A stretch of DNA of 64,000 bases from Halichoerus grypus (Eukaryota > Chordata > Mammalia > Carnivora > Phocidae): contig NC_135712.1 of assembly GCF_964656455.1 (NCBI RefSeq), positions 68,639,239 through 68,703,238 on the forward strand, read 5' to 3'. The notes below the pieces were generated by a model that saw only the letters and a program-made list of their open reading frames with translations, did not search any database and was not told the origin of the DNA. Positions within the stretch are counted from its first letter, which is position 1. Each line of letters starts with the position of its first letter. The translations under genes and the position numbers were made by a program. Of this stretch, positions 14,070-29,163 are shown piece by piece.

Positions 14070-14492
14070 TAAGCTTTAAGTTGATACATAACCTGATAAT
14101 GTTAGAATTTTTTCTTCTAGGCACTGATGTTTGTCAAAGTCACCTTGGATATTCTTCATAGGTCCTTTAGAATTGGTTAACTGTTACTGTAAATCACCTT
14201 CCTTTCCTTTAGATTCTAGGGGTACAATGTTTTGTATTGACTAAACAATGTAAAGAAGTGCACTTTTTTTGGTATTATATCTGTGAAACCGAACATTTTT
14301 AACCAGTCCTTCTCTCAGCAGCAGAATGTTCTAAGAGCACATACTTGCCTGGTATGTTTATAATTTAAACTGCATAAAGAGAAATGCCACATAAAATTCT
14401 CTAAATGAAGATATATTTTCATGGGTCCTTCGCAGTAAGTTATAAGGGTGTGTTTTATACATGTGAGCTTGCTTTAAAAACAAATCAGTCTC

Positions 14493-14609
14493 AGGGCGCC
14501 TGACTGGCTTAGTCAGAGGAGCATGGGACTCTTGACCTTGGGGTCATGAGTTCGAGCCCCATCTTAGGTGTAGAGATTACTAAAAAAAAAAATAATAAAC
14601 TTAAAAAAA
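14493..14609 (+). mobile_element. Short carnivoran SINE of a second subtype
   Basis: Head GGGCGCCTGACTGGCTTAG, then a pol III B-box-like GAGTTCGAGCCCC and an A-rich tail straight after TAGAGATTACT. It lacks the CT-rich middle of the main subtype, so it is a shorter, tRNA-closer form. Confidence 0.85.
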
Positions 14610-17263
<2,654 letters not shown>

Positions 17264-17468
17264 GGGGCGCCTGGGTGGCTCAGTCGTTAAGCGTCTGCCT
17301 TCGGCTCAGGTCATGATCCCAGGGTCCTGGGATCGAGCCCCGCATCAGACTCCCTGCTCAATGGGGAGCCTGCTTCTCCCTCTCCCACTTCCCCTGCTTG
17401 TGTTCTCTCTCGCTGTGTCTCTGTCAAATAAATAAATAAAATCTTTAAAAAAAAAAAAAAAAAAAAAA
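17264..17468 (+). mobile_element. Young carnivoran tRNA-derived SINE
   Basis: Near-consensus forward copy (GGGGCGCCTGGGTGGCTCAG head, long poly-A tail). Perfect 16-bp duplication GAAAGGTTAACTCTTA at 17248-17263 and 17469-17484. Confidence 0.96.
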
Positions 17469-17484
17469 GAAAGGTTAACTCTTA

Positions 17485-18185
17485 AAGACATCTTATAGAT
17501 AGCAATTTTTCTTAAATACATGCTTATGCTTAAGCTATTTCTTTAGGATAGATTTGCCTCTGACTTTCTTCCTGTGCTTAAGATGTTCTGCCATCATCAC
17601 ATTGCTTACTTTAGTTTATCAACTGATGTAAGAGTTACACAAACTCTACAGGTTTGTATATAGTTTTCTCAGAAATTGATTAAGGGTATTGCTGTCAGCT
17701 TTTAAAGTGAATATAGTTGCCTGTTGAAATTAAGAGACCTCAGGAGCAAGTAGAACCTTTGAGAGATGGTAAAGTTGCTGAGAGATTCCTGCAGAAGGAA
17801 CATTGGTCATCTTCAGAGGAATTTCAGAATGCTGGTATCTTCGGCCTCAAATGCCCTTCTTCACTGGAATCCCATTTCTCTTTGCATGTTTTATTGGTGT
17901 CAGAACCTTCAGCCTGCAAGGAAAACCAGTCTTCTCAGTGTTGCTGATAACTAAGTGCAGAAATTGTAAGACTTTTTGCTCATTGTGCTCTTTCAGCTGG
18001 CCACCAGGTGAACAGATAGTTTTTCGCAGATGGACCCGTAGGTCCCCTGGTAATCACTGCAGGTCTCAGAGTGCCTCACTGTTTCATTAGCATGGTACTC
18101 TGAGATTACTTCAGACTGTAGTCGGTTGGGCAAAAAGTTAGTGGTTTTTGTTTGAAAACGGACTGTCTTCTTTTCAACTTCCTAG
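17485..18185. other. UMPS intron 3, distal part
   Basis: No gene or known repeat recognised. Ends with the acceptor CTTCCTAG. Confidence 0.5.
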
Positions 18186-18361
18186 GTGGTGTCTTTAAAA
18201 TAGCTTCTTGGGCAGATCTGGTCAATGCTCACGTGGTGCCGGGCTCGGGCGTCGTGCGGGGCCTGAGCGAAGTCGGCCTGCCTTTGCAGCGCGGGTGCCT
18301 GCTCGTCGCGGACATGAGTTCTGCCGGCTCCTTGGCTACAGGCAGCTACACTGACGCGGCG
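18186..18361 (+). CDS. UMPS: UMPS exon 4 (residues 328-386)
   Basis: The exon begins by completing Gly328 and reads [20 protein letters not shown] through ...[20 protein letters not shown] to DAA, before the donor GTAGGT. It encodes the middle of the OMP decarboxylase barrel, including [15 protein letters not shown], a conserved segment near the phosphate-binding side. 176 nt, phase 1 at its start and phase 0 at its end. The exon is clearly richer in G+C and CpG than the introns around it. Residues such as Val at 330 differ from human only conservatively. Confidence 0.96.
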
Positions 18362-18546
18362 GTAGGTGACGGAGGGGCTGGCGTGACAGAAGTTACAGGG
18401 CAAGGAAACCATCTTAAATTTGAGATTTATGGAACCCCTCCCCCCAAAAAATCAGCTGTTAGGGTGATAGTAATGCTAGGGGGCTAGAGTTTCCGGATAA
18501 TAGCATTTTTATATCTTGTAGTGGGCACTTAAGAGATACAAACATT

Positions 18547-18745
18547 TTTTTTAATTTTTTTTTAAAGATTTTTATTTATTTATTTATTAGAGAGAGAGAG
18601 AGAGAGCCCAAGAGGGGGTAGGGTCAGAGGGAGAAGCAGACTCCCTGCTGAGCAGGGAGCCCGACGTGGGACTCGATCCCAGGACTCCGGGATCATGACC
18701 TGAGCCGAAGGCAGTCGCTTAACCAACTGAGCCACCCAGGCACCC
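18547..18745 (-). mobile_element. Carnivoran tRNA-derived SINE
   Basis: Inverted copy from TTTTTTTAATTTTTTTTTAA to GAGCCACCCAGGCACCC, with a (GA)n tract. Duplication AAGAGATACAAACATT at 18531-18546 and, one base changed, at 18746-18761. Confidence 0.94.
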
Positions 18746-18761
18746 AAGAGATAGAAACATT

Positions 18762-20021
18762 GAGATACAGGTATTTGGTCAAATATCTGCCTAGCCTTAC
18801 CTGGTCTTTAGATAGCTGGGGGTTTTTTGGGTTTGTTTTGTTTTGTTTTCATTTTGCCATGTATTGAAATTGAAGAGCCTCTTCCCAGACGTGCAGTTTC
18901 TCAGAATCTCCCAAGTCTCCCAGAGATGCACATTCTTATCACAGCAGCCCAGATGAAGTTTTATCTTCTTCAGTCTCTGCTATTGATTGTAACTGTGTGG
19001 GAAAGCTCTAGAGTTCTGACTTAGGGTTTTCTCCATTAACCCTCCGTTATTGAAAGTTCTTATAACACCATATTGTTAGTACCCAACACCCACCCCTGCA
19101 CACCAGAATAAAATGAGATGGGTAATTATCTAGTTAAAAAGTTCCTTTACGGATATTTTAAAGACTTACTTTTAAAAGTAATAGAAATTTTAATAAAATG
19201 TTATTTTTTACATGGGAATTCATTTTTATATAACTTCAAATACTGTCTGGAGCTGTGAAGAAATCATATGGCCCTGGGGCCAGGTTTTAAGCCCACCTCT
19301 GAATTGACCATAAATGTGATTTCCCAGATCTCCTAGCAGAGAGTCCATGAGTCAGTGCTAATATTTGGCATTCTGGGAGTCTGGGTCTGGCTCGGCTCAA
19401 GGACAAGACATGGCTTGTTGGTAGATGGTAATATTTGGTGACACAAATAGACAGTAGGAGCCTCGTGGAAGAGCCAGATTAGAAAGACCATCTAGAGAAA
19501 CTTCTATAAATGTGAGGAAATGGTGGAGATCAGTTATTGGTAGATGTTAAAGGAATGCAGTAAAAGGTGAGATTTCTTTAGCCCTTGACAACATAGCTGT
19601 TTTATATGGTGGGTGTCTGGATATAGAGCAGTACCCTGTGTAGGTAGGCAGGAAGTAGTCAGTTTGGTTTCCTACCATTATTAATGTATTCTAGGGTACT
19701 CTCCACATACCCTCTTTTGAAGTAGGTGGGTTCCCAAGCAATTATTATTTAGCGTCTCAATTTTAGATGCACATAGTATAGGATTCTTTCATGTTTTTAA
19801 GGTATGATTAATTGGGAGAAGGGGTTATCTCAGGGTCTTCATGGATCAAGTATGTAGATTCATATCTAAGATCACCTGTTTTAGATGCGTTTCATATCAA
19901 ATAACAGAAGGCATTTATAAAATAGCAAAAGTTTTTAATAGAGTTGATTTTTTTTTTACTTGTAGAACTGTTATTCTGTTTAATTACTTTCTTGTAATCT
20001 GTCCTTTTACATTCCTTTTAG
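18762..20021. other. UMPS intron 4, distal part
   Basis: AT-rich intron with no recognised repeat, RNA gene or coding sequence. Ends with the acceptor ATTCCTTTTAG. Confidence 0.5.
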
Positions 20022-20136
20022 GTTAGAATGGCGGAAGAGCATCCTGAATTTGTGCTTGGTTTTATTTCTGGCTCCCGAGTAAGCATGAATCCAGAATTTC
20101 TTCACTTGACTCCAGGAGTTCACTTAGAAGCAGGAG
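20022..20136 (+). CDS. UMPS: UMPS exon 5 (residues 387-424 plus part of 425)
   Basis: Reads [20 protein letters not shown] and on to [12 protein letters not shown], ending in the first G of Gly425 before the donor GTAAAT. It encodes a beta-alpha unit of the decarboxylase barrel with GFISGSRV and the LTPGV segment, which lies at the active-site phosphate loop in the family. 115 nt, phase 0 start, phase 1 end. The following intron is 14.2 kb, mostly inserted transposons. Confidence 0.95.
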
Positions 20137-21080
20137 GTAAATCTATTTATTGGTGATGGTTTTTCCAAAATGCTTCTTTACCCACAATAAAATTTTGTGT
20201 TATTACGAAGTTGCTAAAGAGAAAAACTGTAATGAATGAGCCCTTTGGCCTGCTGATACTGACCTAGATAGGCAAAATAGCTTGCAGTCTAATTTGGGTG
20301 AAAATTTTAAAAGCTGCTTTTTGTTGAAATATGCCTAGAAACTGATTATTTTAGTTTAGTCTTTCCCAACTAATATTCCAAATATGCTGCCATAAAAGGT
20401 ATTCTGTGATTAAGGAAGAATGCTCTAGGCTAAACAAAATCCAACATTTGTTTCTTTGTTAGAGGATGCTGCAGAACTGTTGATGTGCTAATGTCTGTTG
20501 TAGCTCTTGAGTGTGGGGATATATGGTTCTTTCATGTCTCAAACTTAACACTTTCACCAGTCTGATAAAAGTAGTTAGAGTGGCTAAAAAACAGGACAAA
20601 TACAGTCTGTAGTAAAGGGAGTAAACTGGGTTATAAAAATAAGCATTTTTATATGTCCTATGGGACTCAGTAAAGTGGAAGAAACCATGACTTAGAAACA
20701 TTTTTCCTGGATTGGTTGCTTATCACACTTATGGTAGTTTATTCTGTCCCATTTTCCATCTAAGAAGTTGGAAATTGGAACTTTGAACAGTAGGGTTCTC
20801 AGCAAAACTTTAAAAGGAAAACAACTAGCTTGTCACCCCTCAGTGGAATTTGTCAGGTGTTCAGAAGTTACCTGTAAAAATATTGAGAAAAGTAGATTTT
20901 ATACTAGTCATTCTTATATAAGTCATATCCATCTCTCCATTGCACCATTCATTCCCCAGTCTAGCTTTCCCCTCCAGAGATAATCACATAATTGGTGTGT
21001 TATGTATCCTTCCAGACCTTTGGCTTTGCATATACTCACAAATGCCCATAGAGTGGGAGCCACATCCAGAGTTACCTTTT
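20137..21080. other. UMPS intron 5, proximal unique part
   Basis: No gene or known repeat recognised before the first SINE. Confidence 0.5.
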
Positions 21081-21257
21081 TTTTTAAAAGATTTTATTTA
21101 TTTATTAGAGAGAGAGAATGAGAGAGAGCACATGAGAAGGGTTAGGGTCAGAGGGAGAAGCAGACTCCCTGCTGAGCAGGGAGCCCGATGTGGGACTCCA
21201 GGATCATGATCTGAGCCAAAGGCAATCACTTAAACAACTGAACCACCTAGGTGCCCC
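21081..21257 (-). mobile_element. Carnivoran tRNA-derived SINE
   Basis: Inverted copy ending AACCACCTAGGTGCCCC, moderately diverged and missing part of the middle. Duplication AGAGTTACCTTTT at 21068-21080 and 21258-21270. Confidence 0.93.
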
Positions 21258-21801
21258 AGAGTTACCTTTTAACAACTACATAGTGTTTCCTAGTTATAAT
21301 TGGGCTGTAATATGTTTAACCATTTCCCCTGTTGATACATTTGGATGGTTTTATAAGCAGTGAACATCCTTGTATACATTTTTGCACATGTAGAGTATTT
21401 CTGGAATATTCTTCTAGGCTAAAAACTCGTTGAGAATGAGAGCTTTCTGAAGAATGCATATCCTCCAGTACAGTGTTCCTGTGCTTCATAAATGGCCTAT
21501 AAATACTCATACAAATGTTGGAGGAATGAAAAATATGCTGTATAAGAACAGTTGAAAGGGTTGGTGTTCTGACTGGGACAGTAATACTGAGAACATAATG
21601 ATTGAAGGTATGAGTTTGGTAAACTTGGTTTTCTTTTTATACCCTGGAATACTAGAACTAGCAGATTCCCATTAGCTCCTTCAAAGTTAATTATTGTATA
21701 TAAACAATATAACCACATTTGGGAAGGTACCGCCTTTTTGGGATTTGGTGGTTTAACTGTATAGTTTAAGCAGAAAACATTACAGGAAGTTAATCAGGAA
21801 A

Positions 21802-22151
21802 GGGGCGCCCGGGTGGCTCAGTCGGTTAAGCATCTGACTCTTGATTTCAACTCAGGCTGTGATCTTGAGGTCATGGGATCAAGCCCTGTGTTGCGCTCAG
21901 TGGGAGTCTGCTTGGGATTCTCTCTCTCTGCCCCTCCCCCTGCTCGCTCTCTAAAAATAAAAATATTTTTTATTTATTTTAGAGAGAGCAATGGGCAGAG
22001 GGAGAGGGACAAGCAGACTTTGTGCTGAGCACAGAGCCTGACCCAGGGCTCGATCCTATGAAGCCGAGATCATGACCTGAGCCAAAATCAAGAGTCACAT
22101 GCTTAACTGAGTCACGCAGGTGTCCCAATAAATAAAATCTTCAAAAAAACA
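21802..22151 (+). mobile_element. Carnivoran SINE carrying a nested inverted SINE
   Basis: The outer forward copy starts GGGGCGCCCGGGTGGCTCAG and resumes at about 22127 with ATAAATAAAATCTTCAAAAA. Its A-rich tail is interrupted by an inverted copy at about 21967-22126 that ends in CACGCAGGTGTCCC. Outer duplication: AAGTTAATCAGGAA at 21788-21801 and AAGGTAATCAGGAA at 22152-22165. Transcribed within UMPS pre-mRNA, the two halves could form a long hairpin. Confidence 0.9.
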
Positions 22152-22271
22152 AAGGTAATCAGGAAGAAAACTAATAGGATAATGAAAATTCAGATAATGA
22201 ATGGTGGCTGAACCCCCAGGTTAAAGAGTATTGGGGGTTTTGACATTTTAATTTGCACTAAATGTTTTGAG

Positions 22272-22485
22272 TCAGGTTTGGATCCCTGGCCCTTCCTTCC
22301 ATTTAGTAACCATGTATCTTTGGACAGGTCATTTATTTTGGTGTCATTTTCAAGTATAAAATGGGGATGTTAACAGTGTTGACCTCATAGGGTTGTTGAG
22401 AAGCTTTGTGAGGTGTGTAATGCACTTCCCCCAATGTCTTGACACAGAGTAAGCACTCTGCTTATCAACTGCTAATGTTCATTAT
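22272..22485 (+). mobile_element. MIR-type ancient SINE
   Basis: Follows the MIR consensus as I recall it: TGTATCTTTGGACAGGTCA, TATAAAATGGGGATGTTAAC, CCTCATAGGGTTGTTGAGA and GACACAGAGTAAGCACTC. Well diverged, as expected for a mammal-wide element. Confidence 0.8.
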
Positions 22486-23054
22486 AAGACCCCATAATTT
22501 GACTAGATAGGATCTAGGCTTTTAGGAATATTTAAAGCATCATAAGCTATTTAGCAGAAGGATTCAAGAGCAATAGAATTTTAAAAAGGGAAATGTGGGA
22601 CTCTGGTGTAAGAAGGAAGATCCTGAACTCTCCTCCTGAGTCTGCAGCTATGTATGGGATATTTTTTCTGAAAAAACCTGAAGTCTGGCTGAACAAGGAC
22701 TTTATGTTCGGCAAATGAGAAGAAAACCACATCAGAGTGGGTAGGAGAGGCTGGGACACAGTCTCACCATAAAGCTGGCTTAGAAGGGAAGTCAAAACTT
22801 GGAGCATCTCCCTAAGGAGTGAAGGGATTGAGCTGCACATCAGGTACTCTCAACTTCTGAAAACCAACAGGGCTTGTATCCACAAGACTAGTGATGTGAG
22901 AAATGGCTCTTAAGGGCTCTCCCACATGGACTCACCAAGTCCCAGCTCAGAGGTAGCTGATATTGCCCAGACTTTTTAAGTAAATACAGTGCTGGCCTAG
23001 GGGGCAGGCACCTAATTTCACACACACATTTAAGAGCCTACTGCAGCATTCTTC

Positions 23055-23560
23055 AGGGACAGAGACTGGTGGGCGCCATCTTTGTGCTCTACCCCTGCCA
23101 TAGCACAGTCCCAGTATCTCCAAAAGGGAGTTTTTACACATAGCTGGTGTCCCGATTTTTGCAGCTGCTGCCCAGGGGACATCCCTTATTCACTTGGCTT
23201 TGGAGGCCAGAGTAGCTTTGTTAACAGTTCCATGAGACCTGGAACATATCAGAGAGATCTTGGCAGGCTACCACCACCAGTCTTTCTATGATTTGCTTGC
23301 TTTGGAGCTTCAGACTGAAGGGCAGGCTTCAGGTTTGGCACATACCTGGGACCTGCAGAGCCGTTTTCAGGGAACAAAGCTGGTAGACACCATCTTTACA
23401 CTCTCCCTCATTACGGCTTGCCAGTATCTCCCAGAGAAGAGGGTAGATGCTTATCTGGAGCCCTGATTTTTTGCTATTGCCGCCAGGGAGACACCTCCAA
23501 ATAACCTGGCTCTGGTGGCCAGTGGGGCTTATAATTGCAGTCTCACAAAACGATCTGTAT
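23055..23560 (+). repeat. Two tandem repeat units in the L1 5' UTR
   Basis: CAGGGACAGAGACTGGTGGG at about 23054 and CAGGGAACAAAGCTGGTAGA at about 23368 start two similar blocks about 313 bases apart. Both continue with a CCATCTTT...CTCT, CCAGTATCTCC and a GGCTTTGG/GGCTCTGG...GGCCAG sequence. They look like monomer-type promoter repeats of the element. Confidence 0.6.
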
Positions 23561-25876
23561 TTGATGTTAAAAGCTGTTGTCTGAGGGCCTAGCTTCCAAT
23601 CAGCCTGAATCTAGGTGCTAAGGTCCTTCCCTTTGGGATGCTGACAAGTCTTGGCATACTTCCAACTGCTAGGAGCCGTTGAAAATATAATAGACTTCTT
23701 GATCAATCAATCACAGTGGTTTGTGAGATGACTAAGAGGGCAGGTGTGAATGACCAAGCTTATCTGCTATGCACAGCCATTTTTTCAAGACTGGGAGAGG
23801 GGGTTGTTTCATCTAATGCATAGAAACCAACAGAGTTGGCAAGCAAAATGAACAAAGGGTTTTATGTTCCAAATTTAAGACACACACAACCTCAGAAAAA
23901 CTAATGAAATACCTGATAAAGAGTTCAAAGTAATAGTCATGAAGATGCTCACCACACTCAGAAGAAAAATGGATGAATACAGTGAGAATTTCAACAAAAA
24001 GAAAATATAAGAAAATACTAAATAGAAGTCGCAGAGCTAAGGAATACAATAACTAAACTGAAAAATACACAGGCAGGGTTCACTAGCAAACTAGATGAAA
24101 CAGAAGGATCAATGAACTTGATGACAAGGTAGGAGAACTCACCCAATCAGAGCAGCAAAATGAAAAAAAGTAAAAAAAAAAAAAAAAAAAATGAAGATAG
24201 CTTATGGGACATTAAGTGGACTGACATTCGCATTATAGGGGTCCCAAAATGAGGAAAGAGAAAGGGACAGAAAACTTCCCTAACCTGGAGAAGGAAACAC
24301 ATCCAGATCCAGGCAGCCCAGAAAGTTCCAAATAAGATGAATCCAAAGAGTCCACAGCAAGATACAAAATGTCAATTGTACTGTATGTTAGCTAGCTGAA
24401 ATTTAAAAATTTGGAGGAAAAAAATTAAAATGTCAGAAGTTAAAGACAAGGAGAGACTCTTAAAAGCAGCAAGAGCGAAACAACTCTCTTGTATGTATAC
24501 AAGGGAACTCCCATAAGACTATCAGATTTTTGCAGCAGACACTGCATGCCAGAAGGGAGTGGTGAGATACATTCAGAGTGCTCAAAGAAAAGTCTTCCAA
24601 CAAAGAACTCTACTCAGCGGAGTTTAGAATTGAAAGATGAAAGAGTTTTCTGCAACAGCAACGCCTAAGGAGGAGTTCATCATCACTAAACCAGCCTTAC
24701 AAGAAATATTAAAGGGACTTCTTTAAGCTGAAACAAAAGGATGCTAATTAGTAACAAGAAAACGTATAAAAGAATAAATCTCACTGGAAAAGTAAATATA
24801 TAGTAAAGGTAGTAGATTAGTTCTAAGTTAAAAGACAAAAGTAATAATAATTGTAAGTACAGTAATTAAAGGATATGTAGGATAGAAAGGTATAAAGTGT
24901 GATATTGAAAATGTAAAAGATGGAAAGGGAGAAAAAATGTAGAACTTTAGAATGTTGTCAAACATAATGTGTTATCAACTTTAGACGTAAGTTGTTAAAT
25001 ATAAGCCTTACATAAACAATAAAGCAAAATCCTTTAGTAGATGCACAAGATAAAGAAATCCAAGCATACCACTTAAAGTCATCAAATCACAAAGAGAGCA
25101 AGAGCAGAACAGAGCAACCAGAAAACAGCCAGAAAACAATTTAACAAAATGGCAGTAAGTACATACCTAACAATAATTACTTTAAATGGACTAAATTCTC
25201 CAGTCAAAAGAGTGGCTGAATGGATTTTAAAAACCAGACCTATCCATATGCTGCCTATAAGAGACTCACTTCAGATGTAAGCAAAGTATACTTCATACAT
25301 AGACTAAAAGTGAAGAGATGGGAAAGATATTCCATGAAAATGGAAATCAGAAGAAATAGACTTATCAGACCAAATAGACTTTCAAACAAAGACAAGGGCA
25401 TCATTACATAATGATGAAGGAGTCAGTCCAACAAGAGAATAACATTTATAAATCTTTTGGCACCCAGCATAAGAGCACCTAAATGTATAAAGCAAATATC
25501 AACAGTCCTAAAGGGAGAACTACACAGCAATACAAGAATAGTGTAGGGGATTGTAATATCTCACTTACATCAATAGATATCCAAACAGAAAACCAGTAAA
25601 TGAACATCAGCCTTAACCCATTAGACCAGATGGACTTAACAGATATATACAGAACATTCCATCCAAAAGCAATAGAATACTCTTTCTTCTCAAGTGCACA
25701 TGGAACATTCTTCAGGGTAGATAGTATGTTAGGCCCCAAAATAAGTCTGATGCTAAAACCAGACAAGAATGCCACAAGAATAGAAAATTACATATATTTT
25801 TGATGAACATAGATGTAAAAATCCTCAACAAAATAGCAAACTGAATTTAATGATACCTTAAAAGGATCATGCACCA

Positions 25877-26076
25877 GGGCACCTGGGTGGCTTAGTCACA
25901 GTTGGGCGTCCAACTCTTGGTTTCAGCTCAGGTTGTGATCTTATGGTTCTTGGATCGAGCCCTGCGTGAGCCTCTGTGCTCAGCAGGAAGTCTGCTTGAG
26001 GATTCTCTCCCTCTGCCCCACAAGTGCATGCTCTCTTTCTCTCTAAAATAAATAAAATCTTAAACAAAACAAAACA
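25877..26076 (+). mobile_element. Carnivoran tRNA-derived SINE inside L1
   Basis: Forward copy with head GGGCACCTGGGTGGCTTAG and a diverged second block (CAACTCTTGGTTTCAGCTCA), ending in a CAAAACAAAAC tail. It splits L1 ORF2. Confidence 0.9.
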
Positions 26077-28378
26077 AGGAGATTCAACACCATGATCAGC
26101 TGGGATTAATTCCAGGGATGCAGGGGTGGTTCAATGTGATATACCACATTAACAAAATGAAGGATAAAAATTATATGATCATCTCAACACATGCAGAAAG
26201 AGCATTTGACAAAATTCAGTATCCATTTATGATAAAGACTTAAAGTGGATATAGAGAGAACATACTCAATATAATAAAGGCCATGTATGAAAAGCCCACA
26301 GTTAACCTAATACTCAGCAGTGAAAAGATAAAAGCTTTTCCTCTGAGATCAGGAACAAGACCAGGATGCCCACTCTCACCACTTTTATTTCATAGTACTG
26401 GTAATCCTAGCCACAGAAATTAGTCAAAAAAAAGAAACAAAAGTCATCCAGATTGGAAATGAAGACATAAAACTGTCACTATTTGCAGATTATATATTAT
26501 ATAGCAAACCCTAAAGACTCCACCAAAAAACTGTTAGAACTAACACACGAATTCAGTCAAGTTGCAGGATATAAAAATCTGTTGCATTTCTGTACACTTA
26601 ATATCATAGTATCTGAAAGAGAAATTTAGACAGTCACATTTACAATGGCATTAAAAAGAATAAATTACGTAGGAATAAATTTAACCAAAAAGGTTAAAGA
26701 CTGAAAACTGGAAGACATTGATGAAAGAATTGAAGATGACACAAATAAATGGGAATATACTCATGCTCACGGACTGAAAGACTTAATATTGTTAAAATGC
26801 CCATACTACTCAAAATAATCAATAGATTTGATGCATTCCCTATAAAAATTCCAGTGGGAATTTTCACTGAAACAGAACTATACTAATATTTGTATGAAAC
26901 CAAAAAAGACCCCAAATAGCTAAAGCAGTCTTGAGAAAGAACAAAATTAGAGGCATCACACTCCCCGATTTCAAGCTGTAATTACAAAGCTATAGTAGGT
27001 AAAACAATATTGATATAAAAACAGACACATAGATCAGTGGAATACAGTAGAGAGCCCAGAAATAAACCCATGCATATATGGTCAATTTATGACAAAGGAG
27101 CTAAGAATATACAATGGCGAAAGGACATTTCTCTTCAATAAAATGGTGTAAAGACTTGAAGTAAGGCTTGAAATCATAAAACTTCTAGAAGAAAACATAG
27201 GTGGCAAGCTCCTTAACATCAGTTTTGGCAGTGATTTTTTTTTTAATCTGACCAAAACTAAAAGAAACAAAAGAAAAATAAGTAAGTGGAATTATATCAA
27301 ACTAAAAAGATTCTGCACAGCAAAGGAAACCATCTAAATGGGAGGAAATATTTGCTAATCATGTATTTGATAAGGGGTTAATACCCAGAGTTTATACTAA
27401 ACTCGTATTCCTCTGTAGCCAGAAAAAAAGAGTAACAATCCAATTAAATAGGCAGAAGATCTGGAAAGACATTTTACAAAGAAGACATACAGATGGCCAA
27501 CAGGCACATGAAGATGCTAACCATTACTAATCATCAGGGAAATGCAAATCAAAACCATAGTGAGATAACACCTCACACCTGTCAGATTGGCTATTATCCA
27601 AAAGTCAAGAAGTGTTGGCAAGACTGTGGAGAAAAGGGAACCCTTGTGCTCTGTTGCTGGGAATGTAAATTGGTACAGCTAACATGGAAAACAGTGTGGA
27701 GGTTCCTCCAAAAATTAAAATTGTATGACCCAGTAATTTCACTTCTGAGTATTAATCCAAGGAAAACAAAAACACTAACTCAAAATGATACATGCACCCC
27801 CGTATTCATTGCAGAAGTATTTATAATAGCCAAGATATGGAAACAACCTCAGTGTCCATCAGTGGATGTTTGCAATAGAATATATACACACACAATGGAA
27901 TATAATGACCTAAAAATAATGGAATCTTGCCATTTGCGACAATATAGATGGACTTTGAGGGCATTATGCTGAGTGAAATAAACCAGAGAATGACGAATAC
28001 CATATAATCTCACTTGTATGTGGAATCTAAAACAAAACAAGTTCATAGATCTAGAGAACAGATCAGTGGTTGCTAGAGGCTGAGGGTGGGGAGTGGGCCA
28101 AAGTAAAGGGTGTCAAAAAGTACATACTTCATTATAAAATAAGAGGGATGTAATGTACAGCATGGTGACTGTAATTAATAACACTGTATTGCATTTTGGA
28201 AAGTTGCTAAGAGGGTAAGTCTTAAAAGTTCTCACACAAAGATTTTTTGTAATTACTCAAGGTCATAATTGTCAACAAGACTTACTGTGATGAGTTGGCA
28301 ATGTATACAAATTTCAAATCATTATGGTTGTACACCTGAAACTAATGTTATATCTCAACTGTACCTCAATAAAGAAAT

Positions 28379-28490
28379 ATTCATCACAGCATTGGAAGTC
28401 CAACCGACAGCATTCAGGCAAGAAAAATAAAAAGCATCCAAATTAGAAAGGAGAAAGTAAAACTCCATAGTTGCAGATGCCATCATACTA
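28379..28490 (+). mobile_element. LINE-1 ORF2 fragment, left of Tigger1
   Basis: CATTGGAAGTCC, GGCAAGAAAAATAAAAAGCA and GTTGCAGATGCCATCATACT match the reverse-transcriptase part of L1 ORF2. The match stops at TA 28489-28490 and resumes at 31880, on the other side of the Tigger1 element. Confidence 0.75.
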
Positions 28491-28871
28491 TGCAGCCTCG
28501 GTACGATGCGGCAGCCTCGGTACCAGACCACTGTAGTAAATACTGCAGTAAAGCAAGTCAGGGAAACCTCTCGCTTTCACAGTGCGTATAATGGAAATGC
28601 AGATGGTGTAATGGGATTACTGGTGTAATACTCTACTACTCTGGAGCATTAAGTGTTCAGTAGCTTTATGTCTAAAACAACAAAGTACATACCTTAATTA
28701 AAAAATACTTTATTGCTAAAAAATGCTAACCGTCATCTGAGCTTTCAGCAAGTTGTAATCTTTTTGCTGGTGGAAGGTCTTGCCTTGATTTTGATGGCTG
28801 CTGACTGATCGTGGTGGTGATTGCTGAAGGTTGGGGCAACTCTGGCAATTTTTTAAAATAAGACAACGAAG

Positions 28872-29079
28872 GGCGCCTGGGTGGCTCAGTCGGTTAAACG
28901 ACTGCCTTCGGCTCAGGTCATGATCCCAGGGTCCCTGGGATCGAGTCCCACATCGGGCTCCCCGCTCTGCGGGGAGCCTGCTCTCCCACTCCCCCTGCTT
29001 GTGTTCCCTCTCTCGCTGTGTCTCTCTCTGTCAAATAAATAAAATAAAATCTTTAAAAAAATAAATAAATAAATAAAAT
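28872..29079 (+). mobile_element. Young carnivoran tRNA-derived SINE inside Tigger1
   Basis: Near-consensus forward copy with a long (AAAT)n tail. Perfect 17-bp duplication AAAATAAGACAACGAAG at 28855-28871 and 29080-29096. Confidence 0.95.
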
Positions 29080-29163
29080 AAAATAAGACAACGAAGTGTG
29101 TAGTAGTATTGATGGACTCTTTCAGGAAGGGTTTCTCTATAGCATGCAGTGCTGTTTGAAAGC

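Larger units (their letters stand above)
22590..28378 (+). mobile_element. Long LINE-1, sense, near full length but decayed
   Basis: This L1 has, in order, a GC-richer 5' UTR (about 22590-23850) with two repeated units, an ORF1 region (about 23860-24730), an ORF2 region (about 25150-27980) and a 3' UTR ending CCTCAATAAAGAAATATT near 28378. ORF2 landmarks include TTACTTTAAATGGACTAAAT at its start and ACTCTCACCACTTTTATT in the reverse-transcriptase part. The longest remaining frame is about 160 codons (27493-27972), so neither protein can be made. One SINE (25877-26076) interrupts ORF2. It lies in UMPS intron 5 in the gene's own orientation. Confidence 0.85.

Noticed and set aside
14493..14609. 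Possible tRNA gene (B-box-like GAGTTCGAGCCCC)
   Set aside because: The tRNA-like part is a SINE head with diverged A-box and no cloverleaf; it ends in an A-rich SINE tail.
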